Below are positions 1 through 5,656 of a stretch of DNA of 5,729 nt, one piece after another; position 1 is the stretch's first letter; every line of letters starts with the position of its first letter. The notes below the pieces were generated by a model. The model made no database searches, was not told the origin of the DNA, and worked only from the letters and a program-made list of their open reading frames with translations. The stretch covers positions 1-5,729 of the forward strand of contig CAYTZI010000133.1 in assembly GCA_964442335.1 (NCBI GenBank), written 5' to 3'. Position numbers and translations under genes: made by a program. The DNA is from JBFYTX01 sp964442335 (GTDB lineage Bacteria > Chloroflexota > Dehalococcoidia > Dehalococcoidales > RBG-16-60-22).

Positions 1-1
1 C

Positions 2-523
2 CACGGGCCGGCGCACGATAAGCCGGAGTTCATCATCAAAGCCTACCGGAGCTGGGCCTACGACGAGCCGGGCAACATCGTGGTGATTCCGTATATCTCG
101 ATGCACGGCATCACCCGCAAAATGGTCGCCTACCTGGTCGAAGCGCTGACCCGCCGCGGCGTGACGGTCAAGCAGTTCGACCTCACCGATAGCGATATCG
201 GCAAGGTCGCCGCCGCGCTCGTGGACGCCGCCACCATCGTCATCGGCACGCCTACCGTCCTCACCGGACCCCACCCCGGGGCGGCCTATGCCGCCTTCCT
301 TGCCAACGCCCTCAGGCCCAAGGCGAAGTTCGCCTCGGTCATCGGCTCCTACGGGTGGGGAGGCAGGGCCGTGGAGCAAATCGCCGGCATGATTCCCAAC
401 CTGAAGGTAGAAATCATCCCGCCGGTATATATCCAGGGCGCTCCTAAAGAGGCCGACTTCCAGGCGCTGGACAACCTGGCAGCCGCCATCGAACAAAAAC
501 ACCGGGAACATAATCTTTCCTGA
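2..523 (+). CDS. fprA: FprA-family (A-type) flavoprotein, C-terminal part
   Basis: The frame is open from base 2 with no start inside the window, so this is the 3' part of a longer gene (173 residues remain; family members are about 400). The fragment opens with His-Gly-Pro, which fits the last metal-ligand histidine of the metallo-beta-lactamase (diiron) domain, and continues through the linker into a flavodoxin-like FMN domain. Visible FMN-domain signatures are a phosphate-binding-loop region with SMHGIT, the strand-loop IGTPTVLTGPHP, and IGSYGWGGRAVEQI, the counterpart of the family's GSYGWSGEAV. Known family role: cytoplasmic four-electron reduction of O2 to water and/or NO to N2O at a diiron site, with FMN as electron entry, protecting anaerobes from oxidative or nitrosative stress. 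The GTG codon at 80 is internal to this frame and is not the true start. Which substrate is preferred cannot be told from this part. Confidence 0.88.
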   Translation, partial: HGPAHDKPEFIIKAYRSWAYDEPGNIVVIPYISMHGITRKMVAYLVEALTRRGVTVKQFDLTDSDIGKVAAALVDAATIVIGTPTVLTGPHPGAAYAAFLANALRPKAKFASVIGSYGWGGRAVEQIAGMIPNLKVEIIPPVYIQGAPKEADFQALDNLAAAIEQKHREHNLS

Positions 524-544
524 AATACGAAAGGAGAAATAAAA

Positions 545-790
545 ATGCTCAGGATATCCAAAAAATCAAAGCTGAGCGGGGCTGAAGTAATCAAGGAGGC
601 GGTGAAATTCTTCGGGCCGGAGGGCTACGGCCTGAAGGTGCTGGAAGAAGACAGCTGCTGCGTCACTTTCGAGGGGGGAGGCGGAGGTGTGTACGTCTCG
701 GTGACGGAGGAAAAGAAAGGGAACACCGTGGACATTGAGGCCAGGGAGTGGGACTTCCAGGTGAAGGAATTTCTCCGCAAGCTGAAGTAG
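545..790 (+). CDS. Small conserved-looking hypothetical protein, 81 aa
   Basis: I do not recognise this gene. It starts at an ATG preceded by AAGGAG at 531-536 with 8-base spacing, only 21 bases after the flavoprotein stop, so it is probably co-transcribed with it. The protein is short, charged and soluble, with no signal peptide or membrane segment. It appears to be alpha/beta: a basic N-terminus, a helix around residues 12-23, a strand at 30-34, a Cys-Cys pair at 38-39, a run of five glycines at 44-48 followed by a strand (VYVSV), a TVDIEA strand, and a basic C-terminal helix (VKEFLRKLK). The codon use resembles its neighbours. The order of elements would suit a small single-domain binding protein, but no function can be assigned. 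The strong ribosome binding site and tight spacing are the reasons to call it real. Confidence 0.75.
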   Translation: MLRISKKSKLSGAEVIKEAVKFFGPEGYGLKVLEEDSCCVTFEGGGGGVYVSVTEEKKGNTVDIEAREWDFQVKEFLRKLK

Positions 791-839
791 TCCCGCGACT
801 AAAACGGAGAAGATTAGTGCCCTCCCTGTTGTTTTCGAC

Positions 840-851
840 CCGCCGAAGCGG
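840..851 (-). other. UUCG-tetraloop hairpin just past the glcF stop
   Basis: Read on the minus strand, the 12 bases directly after the TAG stop (852-854) form a 4-bp GC stem CCGC/GCGG closed by a C(UUCG)G tetraloop, an unusually stable small hairpin. It is not followed by a U-run, so it is a poor intrinsic terminator. It may stabilise the 3' end of the glcDF transcript or act with Rho. The 61-bp convergent gap (791-851) contains no other clear terminator. Confidence 0.35.
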
Positions 852-2135
852 CTACTCCAGCAGCTCCATGATGTGCCGGACCTGGACCGGCTTCCCGTGC
901 TGAATCAGGCTATCGATGATCTGTATCTGGCAGCCGGGACAGTCCGTAACCACTACGTCCGCTTTTGTCGCGGCGATATCGGCCACCTTCCTGGCGGCTA
1001 TTTTCTTGGACAGTTCGTAGAAGTAGATACTGAAAGTCCCCGCCATGCCGCAGCAGCGGTCGGCGTCCCGCATCTCCACGTATTTGATATCTTTGAGCGA
1101 ATCCAGTATTTTACGCGGCTGTTCCTTGACGCCCAGGTAGCGCCCCAGGTGGCAGGGCTCGTGCCAGGTGACGGTCTTGCCGCGGAACTCCGCCGCCGTA
1201 CGGTAGGCGGAGGGGGAAAGCTTCAGAATATCAACCAGGAACTCGGTGATATCCTTTATCTTATCGCCGAACTCCGTGTAGTCTTTCCGCCTCGCCTCGT
1301 TGTCCGCCAGGAACTTGGCGTAGTCCTTCATCGCCGAGGCGCAGGTGGCGCAATCGGTGATAATGTACTCCACATCCTTGAACGCCTTGACATTGGCATC
1401 GGCGAAGCGGCGGCCGGTAGTGAAATCCCCCGCCCCCAGGAAGACCGGAGCGCCGCAGCAGCCCTGGGCCTTTGGCACGCGAACCTCAACGCCGTTCCGG
1501 GTCAGGAAATCGATTATTTTTTTTCCCAGCTCGGGAAAAACGAAGTCCGTCATGCAGCCGGTAAAATAGCCGACCGTGTATTTCACTTCGACGCCGGCGG
1601 GGGGACGGTTTATCTCCGGGACGGACTCGCGTAAGAATTTCGGGGCTATCTGCGGGATGTGGCGGCCCTTGCCCAGGGCGGAGAGAAAGAAGGAAAGATG
1701 CCGTATGGTGCCTTCGGTTTTGGGGAGAAAGATGCCCTGGAACCAGGAAGCGAAGCGCAGCACCCGGCCGAAAAGCCGGCGGCGGGGCAGCAGCCAGCGG
1801 AAGACCAGGTTATAAGGGAAAGGAACGCCCTTTTCAGCCACTTTATCCGCGCGGGCGGCGGCTATAACCGATGGCACGTCCGTGCCGGCCGGGCAGTTCT
1901 CGGCGCAGGTGCGGCACAGGGTGCAGCGGTTGAGCTGCTCCGCCAGCTCGTCGGTAAGCCCGAGGCCGCTGTCCAGCAGGGCGCGTATGAGCATGATTTT
2001 ACCGCGTGCCACCGACGACTCCACGCGTTCCTCGCGGTAGACGGGGCAGGCGGACATGCAGAAGCCGCACTTGGTGCAGCGGTCGAGGTCGGCTTTGAAT
2101 TTCTCTATCTGTTTAAAAGAAAGGTTAGTGCTCAC
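852..2135 (-). CDS. glcF: GlcF-type (Fe-S)-binding subunit of a 2-hydroxyacid (glycolate/D-lactate) oxidoreductase
   Basis: This 427-residue protein has the full GlcF/HdrD-like layout. Two [4Fe-4S] ferredoxin motifs come first: Cys20-x2-Cys23-x2-Cys26-x3-Cys30-Pro and Cys71-x2-Cys74-x2-Cys77-x3-Cys81-Pro. A basic, aromatic-rich amphipathic stretch (about 105-140) may touch the membrane. Two CCG domains follow: Cys194, Cys226-Cys227-Gly and Cys262-x2-Cys265; then His325-Glu-Pro-Cys328-His, Cys361-Cys362-Gly and Cys399-x2-Cys402. All key cysteines are present. Role inferred from family and context: it takes electrons from the FAD subunit encoded immediately upstream and hands them to quinone or another carrier on the cytoplasmic side of the membrane. 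The start is a GTG at 2133-2135 with in-frame TGA and TAA codons just upstream, so it cannot be extended. No Shine-Dalgarno lies at normal spacing (the nearest, AAGGA, is about 30 bases away), which is odd. Heterodisulfide-reductase-like subunits share this architecture, but the partner gene favours GlcF. Confidence 0.88.
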   Translation of the reverse strand: MSTNLSFKQIEKFKADLDRCTKCGFCMSACPVYREERVESSVARGKIMLIRALLDSGLGLTDELAEQLNRCTLCRTCAENCPAGTDVPSVIAAARADKVAEKGVPFPYNLVFRWLLPRRRLFGRVLRFASWFQGIFLPKTEGTIRHLSFFLSALGKGRHIPQIAPKFLRESVPEINRPPAGVEVKYTVGYFTGCMTDFVFPELGKKIIDFLTRNGVEVRVPKAQGCCGAPVFLGAGDFTTGRRFADANVKAFKDVEYIITDCATCASAMKDYAKFLADNEARRKDYTEFGDKIKDITEFLVDILKLSPSAYRTAAEFRGKTVTWHEPCHLGRYLGVKEQPRKILDSLKDIKYVEMRDADRCCGMAGTFSIYFYELSKKIAARKVADIAATKADVVVTDCPGCQIQIIDSLIQHGKPVQVRHIMELLE

Positions 2136-2187
2136 GGTATATTATCAGCTATTTTTGTTTTTGTATCCTTGTTATTAGTTATTACAC

Positions 2188-3567
2188 TCACTCTTCCCAG
2201 ATTTTGCCGGGGTTGAGGATATGGCGGGGGTCAAGGACACCTTTAATCTGCTTCATGATTTCGATGGCCTGGGGGTCCATGGCTTTCTTGAGGAAACGCT
2301 GCTTCTCCAGGCCGATGCCGTGCTCGCCGGAAAGCACGCCACCTAAAGATAGCGCCGCTTCTATTATCTCGTCGACGCATTTCAGGGCGCGGGCGTAGTG
2401 CTCTTTGTCGCGATTGTCCGTGAGCACCACCGGGTGAAAATTGCCATCGCCGACATGCCCGGCGAAGCTGATGGGCACGTCATGGCGGCGGGCGCTGGCC
2501 TGGCTCAACCGGATAAAATCGGCGATTTTGTCGCGCGGCACGGACACGTCCTCGTTAACGATGGTGTGCGCGCGGCTGGAGATATCGGAGAAGTGGGACT
2601 GGCGGGCCTGCCAGTAGCGCTCCGCCTCGACTTTATCTTCGGCCACCCTGACGCCGTTGGCCCTCGCCTGGCATATCCTCAGCACCTGCTCCGTCTCGGC
2701 GGCCACCGTCTCCGGCAGGCCGTCGACCTGTATGAGCAGTATCACCTGCGAGCGGTCGAGCACGTCGTCCGGCAGCAGGCCGCGGAACTTGGCGAAAGTC
2801 CAGTTGTCGACGAACTCGACCTTCGAAGGCAGGACGCTTCCGGCGATGATTTCCGTCACCGTCTCTCCGGCGACGGCCACGTCGTTAAAGACGGCCACGA
2901 TAGTCTGCTCGGCTTTCGGCGCCGGCAGGACCCGTAAAGTGATTTTTGTGATAACGCCCAGCGTCCCCTCAGAGCCGGTGAAGAGCATCATCAGCTCGTA
3001 GCCGGTGCGGTTCTTCGGCGTGACCCCGCCCAGCTTTATAATCCGCCCGTCCGCCAGCACCACCTCGAGTCCCAGGACGTACTGCTTGGTGACGCCGTAC
3101 TTCAGGCAGGAAGGCCCGCCGGAGTTCTCCGCCACGACGCCGCCCATGGTGCAGCCAGCGAAGCTCTGCGGGTCCGGCGGGAAAAAAAGTCCCTCTTTGG
3201 CCAGGGCTTCCTGGAAGTCCAGTAAAATCACCCCCGGCTCTACAGTCGCGTTCAGATTGGTGCGGCTTACCTCGATGATGCGGTCCATGCGCGTCGTGCA
3301 CAGCACGATGCCGCCCCTGATGGCCACGGAGCCGCCGCTGACGTTGGTGCCGCTGCCCCTCGGCGTTACCGGCACCCCTTTTTCGCTGGCCAGCTTCAGA
3401 ATTTCCGAGACCTGCGCGGCGTCCGAAGGCAGGACGACAGCGTCCGGCAGGTGCGACCACGTATTGGTGGCGTCGTAAGAGTAGGCGACCATCTCTTCTT
3501 TTGAAGTCAGCACGTTCTCTTTGCCGGCAATCCGCCGCAGTTTTTCGATGATGCCAGGGTCGAGCAT
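2188..3567 (-). CDS. glcD: GlcD-type FAD-linked 2-hydroxyacid dehydrogenase (glycolate/D-lactate oxidase family)
   Basis: The 459-residue protein is full length for the GlcD/D-lactate dehydrogenase family. The N-terminal PCMH-type FAD-binding domain (about 35-215) shows PRGSGTNVSGG at 69-79, PPDPQS at 130-135, the Gly-rich GCTMGGVVAENSGG at 138-151 and TGSEGTLGVIT at 197-207. The C-terminal FAD-oxidase domain shows EDVSVPRDK at 339-347, GHVGDGNFHP at 370-379 with the conserved histidines, GEHGIG at 414-419 and a terminal NPGK at 452-455. Family reaction: oxidation of a 2-hydroxy acid such as glycolate or D-lactate to the 2-oxo acid with FAD as acceptor. The ATG at 3565-3567 has AGGAG (3574-3578) with 6-base spacing. 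glcF follows 52 bases downstream on the same strand, so the pair is probably one transcript. There is no GlcE gene, as in the two-subunit systems. The exact substrate (glycolate, D-lactate, other) is not readable from sequence. Confidence 0.92.
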   Translation of the reverse strand: MLDPGIIEKLRRIAGKENVLTSKEEMVAYSYDATNTWSHLPDAVVLPSDAAQVSEILKLASEKGVPVTPRGSGTNVSGGSVAIRGGIVLCTTRMDRIIEVSRTNLNATVEPGVILLDFQEALAKEGLFFPPDPQSFAGCTMGGVVAENSGGPSCLKYGVTKQYVLGLEVVLADGRIIKLGGVTPKNRTGYELMMLFTGSEGTLGVITKITLRVLPAPKAEQTIVAVFNDVAVAGETVTEIIAGSVLPSKVEFVDNWTFAKFRGLLPDDVLDRSQVILLIQVDGLPETVAAETEQVLRICQARANGVRVAEDKVEAERYWQARQSHFSDISSRAHTIVNEDVSVPRDKIADFIRLSQASARRHDVPISFAGHVGDGNFHPVVLTDNRDKEHYARALKCVDEIIEAALSLGGVLSGEHGIGLEKQRFLKKAMDPQAIEIMKQIKGVLDPRHILNPGKIWEE

Positions 3568-3585
3568 GGATATCTCCTAATTATT

Positions 3586-3614
3586 ACTTTACAGTGTTGT
3601 ACGTTCACGTTCAA
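3586..3614 (-). promoter_or_regulatory. Candidate promoter for glcD-glcF
   Basis: On the minus strand, TTGAAC (3609-3614) and TAAAGT (3586-3591) are separated by 17 bases, a fair sigma-70-type match (4/6 and 4/6). The predicted transcript would start near 3579, leaving a very short leader that still just contains the AGGAG ribosome binding site. The -35 region overlaps a tandem hexamer ACGTTC-ACGTTC (3601-3612), which could be part of an operator. The match is moderate and unproven. Confidence 0.35.
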
Positions 3615-3652
3615 GGGCGAGAGGACTATATGAATGGGTTTCATTCTTTGGC

Positions 3653-3681
3653 TTTACACTCACGGATACTTTCACTAAAAT
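3653..3681 (+). promoter_or_regulatory. Predicted sigma-70-type promoter for the HAD gene
   Basis: TTTACA (3653-3658) and TAAAAT (3676-3681) are separated by exactly 17 bases, each 5/6 to consensus. The start of transcription would fall near 3688, followed by a GGAAGGAG ribosome binding site at 3697-3704 and the ATG at 3713. Position, spacing and direction all fit the downstream gene. Confidence 0.6.
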
Positions 3682-3712
3682 AGTACCAGCACTACGGGAA
3701 GGAGACGCCGCT

Positions 3713-4408
3713 ATGATTAAAGCCGTATTTTTCGACCTCTATCAGACGCTGGTGCGCTACGAGCCGCCGCGTGAGGAAATCGAGACGAAGGTGCTGAAAG
3801 AGTTCGGCATCGAGACCAGCCCGGCGGCGCTCGTTAATCCTATCATCGCCGCCGACGAATACATCTATAACGAAATCGCCCGCCTCCCCCTGAGCCAGCG
3901 CTCGAGGGAGGAGAAAATCGGGCTCTATTTCCGGTACCAGGAGGTGCTTCTCCGGGAAGCCGGCATCGAATACGACCCCAAAGTGATTCCCGGCCTGGTG
4001 GCGGCGATGCAGAAATCGGCGATGGACCTGGTGCTCTTCGACGATGTCATACCGGCGCTTACCGACCTAAAAAAGAGAAACCTGACGCTGGGACTGATAT
4101 CCAACATCGAGCAGAACATGACGGAGACCCTCACGAAGCTGGGCCTCCCCGCCTGGCTGGAAATAATCGTTACGTCTCTCGACGCCGGCGCCGGTAAGCC
4201 CCGACCGGAGATATTCCGGATGGCGCTGGAAAAGGCCGGAGTCGAGCCCGCCGAGGCAGTCTATATCGGCGACCAGTACCGGGTCGACGTTATCGGCGCC
4301 AGGGGGGCGGGTATGCGGGGCATGCTTATCGACCGCGGCGACTACTATAAAGATATCACCGACTGCCCGCGGCTGAAGAGCCTGGCGGAGGTTGCGGATT
4401 ACCTGTAA
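3713..4408 (+). CDS. HAD-superfamily hydrolase (subfamily IA-like), atypical motif I
   Basis: The 231-residue protein carries all four HAD motifs in order: motif I FFDLYQTLV with nucleophile Asp8 and Thr12; a helical cap domain (about 16-100); motif II LISN with Ser130; motif III Lys162 in AGKPRPEIF; motif IV YIGDQYRVD with Asp187 and Asp192. The second motif I aspartate, the general acid of phosphatases, is replaced by Tyr10, as in L-2-haloacid dehalogenases (D-x-Y-x-T). Motif IV, however, is the phosphatase-like GDxxxxD rather than the dehalogenase SSNxxD, and the position six residues after the motif III lysine is Phe168 where characterised dehalogenases have Tyr. So it is a cytoplasmic Asp-nucleophile hydrolase of unknown substrate. 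The ATG start has GGAAGGAG at 3697-3704. It is divergent from glcD and probably transcribed alone, since the next gene has its own promoter. Confidence 0.88.
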   Translation: MIKAVFFDLYQTLVRYEPPREEIETKVLKEFGIETSPAALVNPIIAADEYIYNEIARLPLSQRSREEKIGLYFRYQEVLLREAGIEYDPKVIPGLVAAMQKSAMDLVLFDDVIPALTDLKKRNLTLGLISNIEQNMTETLTKLGLPAWLEIIVTSLDAGAGKPRPEIFRMALEKAGVEPAEAVYIGDQYRVDVIGARGAGMRGMLIDRGDYYKDITDCPRLKSLAEVADYL

Positions 4409-4434
4409 GGCAAGAGTGAGGTTATCTATCATAT

Positions 4435-4463
4435 TTGATGTACACCATTTAGTGTGTTAAAAT
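4435..4463 (+). promoter_or_regulatory. Predicted promoter for the flavin-binding protein / HIT gene pair
   Basis: TTGATG (4435-4440) and TAAAAT (4458-4463) lie 17 bases apart, 4/6 and 5/6 to the sigma-70 consensus, in the only sizeable gap between the HAD gene and the next gene. The predicted transcript start near 4470 leaves a leader of about 25 bases with GGGAGGA before the GTG at 4496. An upstream in-frame GTG at 4454 lies inside this promoter and would not be transcribed, which supports the later start. Confidence 0.5.
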
Positions 4464-4495
4464 TCCCCTGCAAAATAAGGCGAGGGAGGATTATC

Positions 4496-4918
4496 GTGGA
4501 CAAGAAAGAGATTCTGGCGTTCATCACCAAAAACCCCATAGCCTACGTGGCTACCATCGAGGGTAACAAGCCGCACGTGCGCGCTTTGGGCACGTTCCGC
4601 GCCGATGAAAACGGCATCATCTTTGCCGTGCAGTCGCCTAAAGACGTCTACAAGCAGCTTATCAAGAACCCCGAGACCGAGCTTTGCTATTACGCCGACG
4701 GCGTCCAGGTGAGGGTCAGCGGCCGGATGGAGCCGGTGAATGACATGGCTCTCAAGAAAGAAATTCTGGAAAAACGCCCGTTCTATAAACCGGGGATTGA
4801 CCAGCAGGGCTGGGATTACGTAGGTGCTTTTATCATAAAACACGGCAGGGCGACAGTCATGGACATGAAAGGCCCGCCGACTGACCCTGGGGCAACGAAG
4901 ACTTATGTGACTCTTTAG
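4496..4918 (+). CDS. Pyridoxamine 5'-phosphate oxidase-fold (flavin-nucleotide-binding) family protein
   Basis: From the GTG at 4496 the protein has 140 residues, the usual size for small split-barrel flavoproteins. An upstream in-frame GTG at 4454 would add 14 residues, but GGGAGGA (4484-4490, 5-base spacing) and the promoter position favour 4496. Family features are the N-terminal helix EILAFITKNP, the strand AYVATIEGNKPHVRALGTF (about 17-34), the strand IIFAVQSPKDVYKQLIKNPETELCYY (about 41-66) and VQVRVSGRMEPV (71-81), the typical barrel order in this family. Members bind FMN or sometimes F420 and act as small oxidoreductases; NimA-like 5-nitroimidazole reductases are one branch. The actual substrate is unknown, and the protein need not make pyridoxal phosphate. 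It is followed after 9 bases by the HIT gene, so the two are probably co-translated from one transcript. Confidence 0.8.
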   Translation: MDKKEILAFITKNPIAYVATIEGNKPHVRALGTFRADENGIIFAVQSPKDVYKQLIKNPETELCYYADGVQVRVSGRMEPVNDMALKKEILEKRPFYKPGIDQQGWDYVGAFIIKHGRATVMDMKGPPTDPGATKTYVTL

Positions 4919-4927
4919 GGTGTTATC

Positions 4928-5287
4928 ATGAACGCTGAAAAGAGCAAGACGGACTGCACTTTCTGTAAGATAGCCTCCGGCGAAATACCGGCAAAAATAC
5001 TCTATAAAGACGACGATGTATTCGCTTTCCCGGATATTAAGCCGATTACTCCGGTGCATATCCTGGTCCTGCCGGTGAAGCACATCCCTTCTTTAGCGGA
5101 CATATCTGAAGAAGACGCTCCTCTGGTGGGGAAAATGGTGATGGTTGCCAATCAAATCGCCAGGGAGCAGGGAATCGCTGAAAGCGGCTACCGCCTTTCC
5201 ATTAACAGCGGGGCGGACGCGGGGCAGCTTGTGCAGCACCTGCATATGCATCTCATGGGCGGCAGGCGCCTCGACTGGAAGCATTAG
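4928..5287 (+). CDS. HIT-family (HINT-like) nucleotide-binding hydrolase
   Basis: This 119-residue protein has the histidine triad His104-Leu-His106-Met-His108 followed by LMGGRR, preceded by NSGADAGQ, the classic HINT-type ending. The N-terminal Cys10-x2-Cys13 followed by KIASGEIPAKILYKDD is the other family hallmark; with His52 it may hold a structural zinc in some relatives. The middle strand PVHILVLPVKHIPSL also fits. Family role: cytoplasmic hydrolysis or transfer of nucleoside monophosphates, such as AMP-lysine or AMP-NH2 in HINT proteins; physiological substrates are poorly known. The C-terminus is slightly short compared with relatives that end in GWPPG-like sequence. The ATG lies 9 bases after the previous stop, with a weak AGGG at 4917-4920 overlapping that stop codon, which suggests translational coupling. 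Confidence 0.9.
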   Translation: MNAEKSKTDCTFCKIASGEIPAKILYKDDDVFAFPDIKPITPVHILVLPVKHIPSLADISEEDAPLVGKMVMVANQIAREQGIAESGYRLSINSGADAGQLVQHLHMHLMGGRRLDWKH

Positions 5288-5308
5288 GAGATTCGTTCCG
5301 GGATGGCC

Positions 5309-5332
5309 GGGAGGATCGAAGCCCCTCTTTTT
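5309..5332 (+). terminator. Weak intrinsic terminator candidate after the HIT gene
   Basis: GAGG (5311-5314) can pair with CCTC (5324-5327), extended by two G-U pairs, with a 9-base loop, and the stem runs into TTTTT (5328-5332). The position, 22 bases past the HIT stop, is right, but the stem is short. An alternative pairing of GGGAG (5309-5313) with CTCCC (5333-5337) encloses the T-run instead. Confidence 0.35.
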
Positions 5333-5345
5333 CTCCCTATTACAG

Positions 5346-5392
5346 GCTGACTTTTAATCAGGGTGTCACAGGTTCGATACCTGTACGGCCGA
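5346..5392 (+). pseudogene. 3' half of a tRNA-Lys(UUU) gene, 5' half missing (possible att site)
   Basis: The sequence folds as the 3' part of a tRNA. The anticodon stem is GCTGA/TCAGG (5346-5350, 5358-5362; outermost pair G-G mismatched) with loop CTTTTAA (5351-5357), giving anticodon TTT for lysine. A 5-base variable loop (5363-5367) follows. The T arm ACAGG/CCTGT is perfectly paired around the loop TTCGATA (5373-5379). The acceptor 3' strand ACGGCCG (5385-5391) and discriminator A5392 come last; CCA is not encoded. The 26 bases upstream, where CGGCCGT and a D arm should lie, hold only a pyrimidine-rich stretch with no D-arm sequence, so no functional tRNA can be made here. Similarity to normal tRNA-Lys may reach back to CAGG at 5343. 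Such clean 3' halves are typical remnants at the ends of elements that integrate into tRNA genes. Confidence 0.8.
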
Positions 5393-5589
5393 CTTAGCTT
5401 CAAAATCCTCTGGCGCTATCGCCTGCGTTACCACAGGACGGCTTGATATGAATAAGGGCAAAGCGAAAAGTAACATTTGCTCTGCCTGAAGTCCTGAAAT
5501 TCAATTGTCCAGAGCCTTACCCCAATCTGCGATACGCTAGCACTGGTCAAGTCCGTCTCCCAAAAATAAGTCTAGCGGAGGATGGTTAA

Positions 5590-5607
5590 AAGGTCAAAAA
5601 AGACCTT
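5590..5607. repeat. Perfect 6-bp inverted repeat next to a TTGACA box
   Basis: AAGGTC and GACCTT flank six A residues, and the right arm overlaps a consensus -35 hexamer TTGACA (5606-5611). A related GGTCAAG lies at 5545-5551. This arrangement would suit a dimeric repressor site over a promoter, but TTGACA has no good -10 box at 16-18 bases, so the role is uncertain. Confidence 0.35.
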
Positions 5608-5628
5608 GACAATTATTAGGAAATCTAA

Positions 5629-5656
5629 TTGTTCAGCACGAAGATATAGCTATTAT
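5629..5656 (+). promoter_or_regulatory. Weak promoter candidate for the gene at the right edge
   Basis: TTGTTC (5629-5634) and TATTAT (5651-5656) are separated by 16 bases; the -10 is 5/6 to consensus and the -35 is weak. The -10 overlaps the palindrome ATAGCTAT (5646-5653). Transcription would start near 5663, about 60 bases before the start codon. The stronger TTGACA at 5606 has no matching -10. Confidence 0.25.

Noticed and set aside
788..801. TAGTC/GACTA hairpin over the stop of the 81-residue gene, as a terminator
   Set aside because: The stem has 5 bp with a 4-base loop and is followed by A residues, not T residues, on the plus strand, so it does not meet the requirements of an intrinsic terminator.
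873..1634. Long open frame (253 codons) on the plus strand opposite glcF
   Set aside because: It lies entirely antisense to a gene with every cysteine motif intact, its product looks like no protein family, and it reflects the codon bias of GC-rich DNA. The other long frames opposite glcF, glcD, the HAD gene and the flavin/HIT pair are rejected for the same reason.
4454..4495. Upstream GTG start (4454) for the flavin-binding protein
   Set aside because: It lies inside the predicted -35/-10 region and has no ribosome binding site, while GTG 4496 has GGGAGGA at good spacing and gives a family-typical N-terminus.
5300..5330. Minus-strand T-arm-like sequence (TTCGATC with flanking G and C runs)
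   Set aside because: The T stem would have only three Watson-Crick pairs and would lack the conserved G53-C61 pair, and no anticodon arm fits. It is better explained as the weak terminator hairpin.
5393..5430. Permuted tRNA: a 5' half following the 3' half at 5392
   Set aside because: The bases after 5392 contain AGCTT but no CGGCCGT acceptor strand and no proper D arm, so the tRNA cannot be completed in permuted order.
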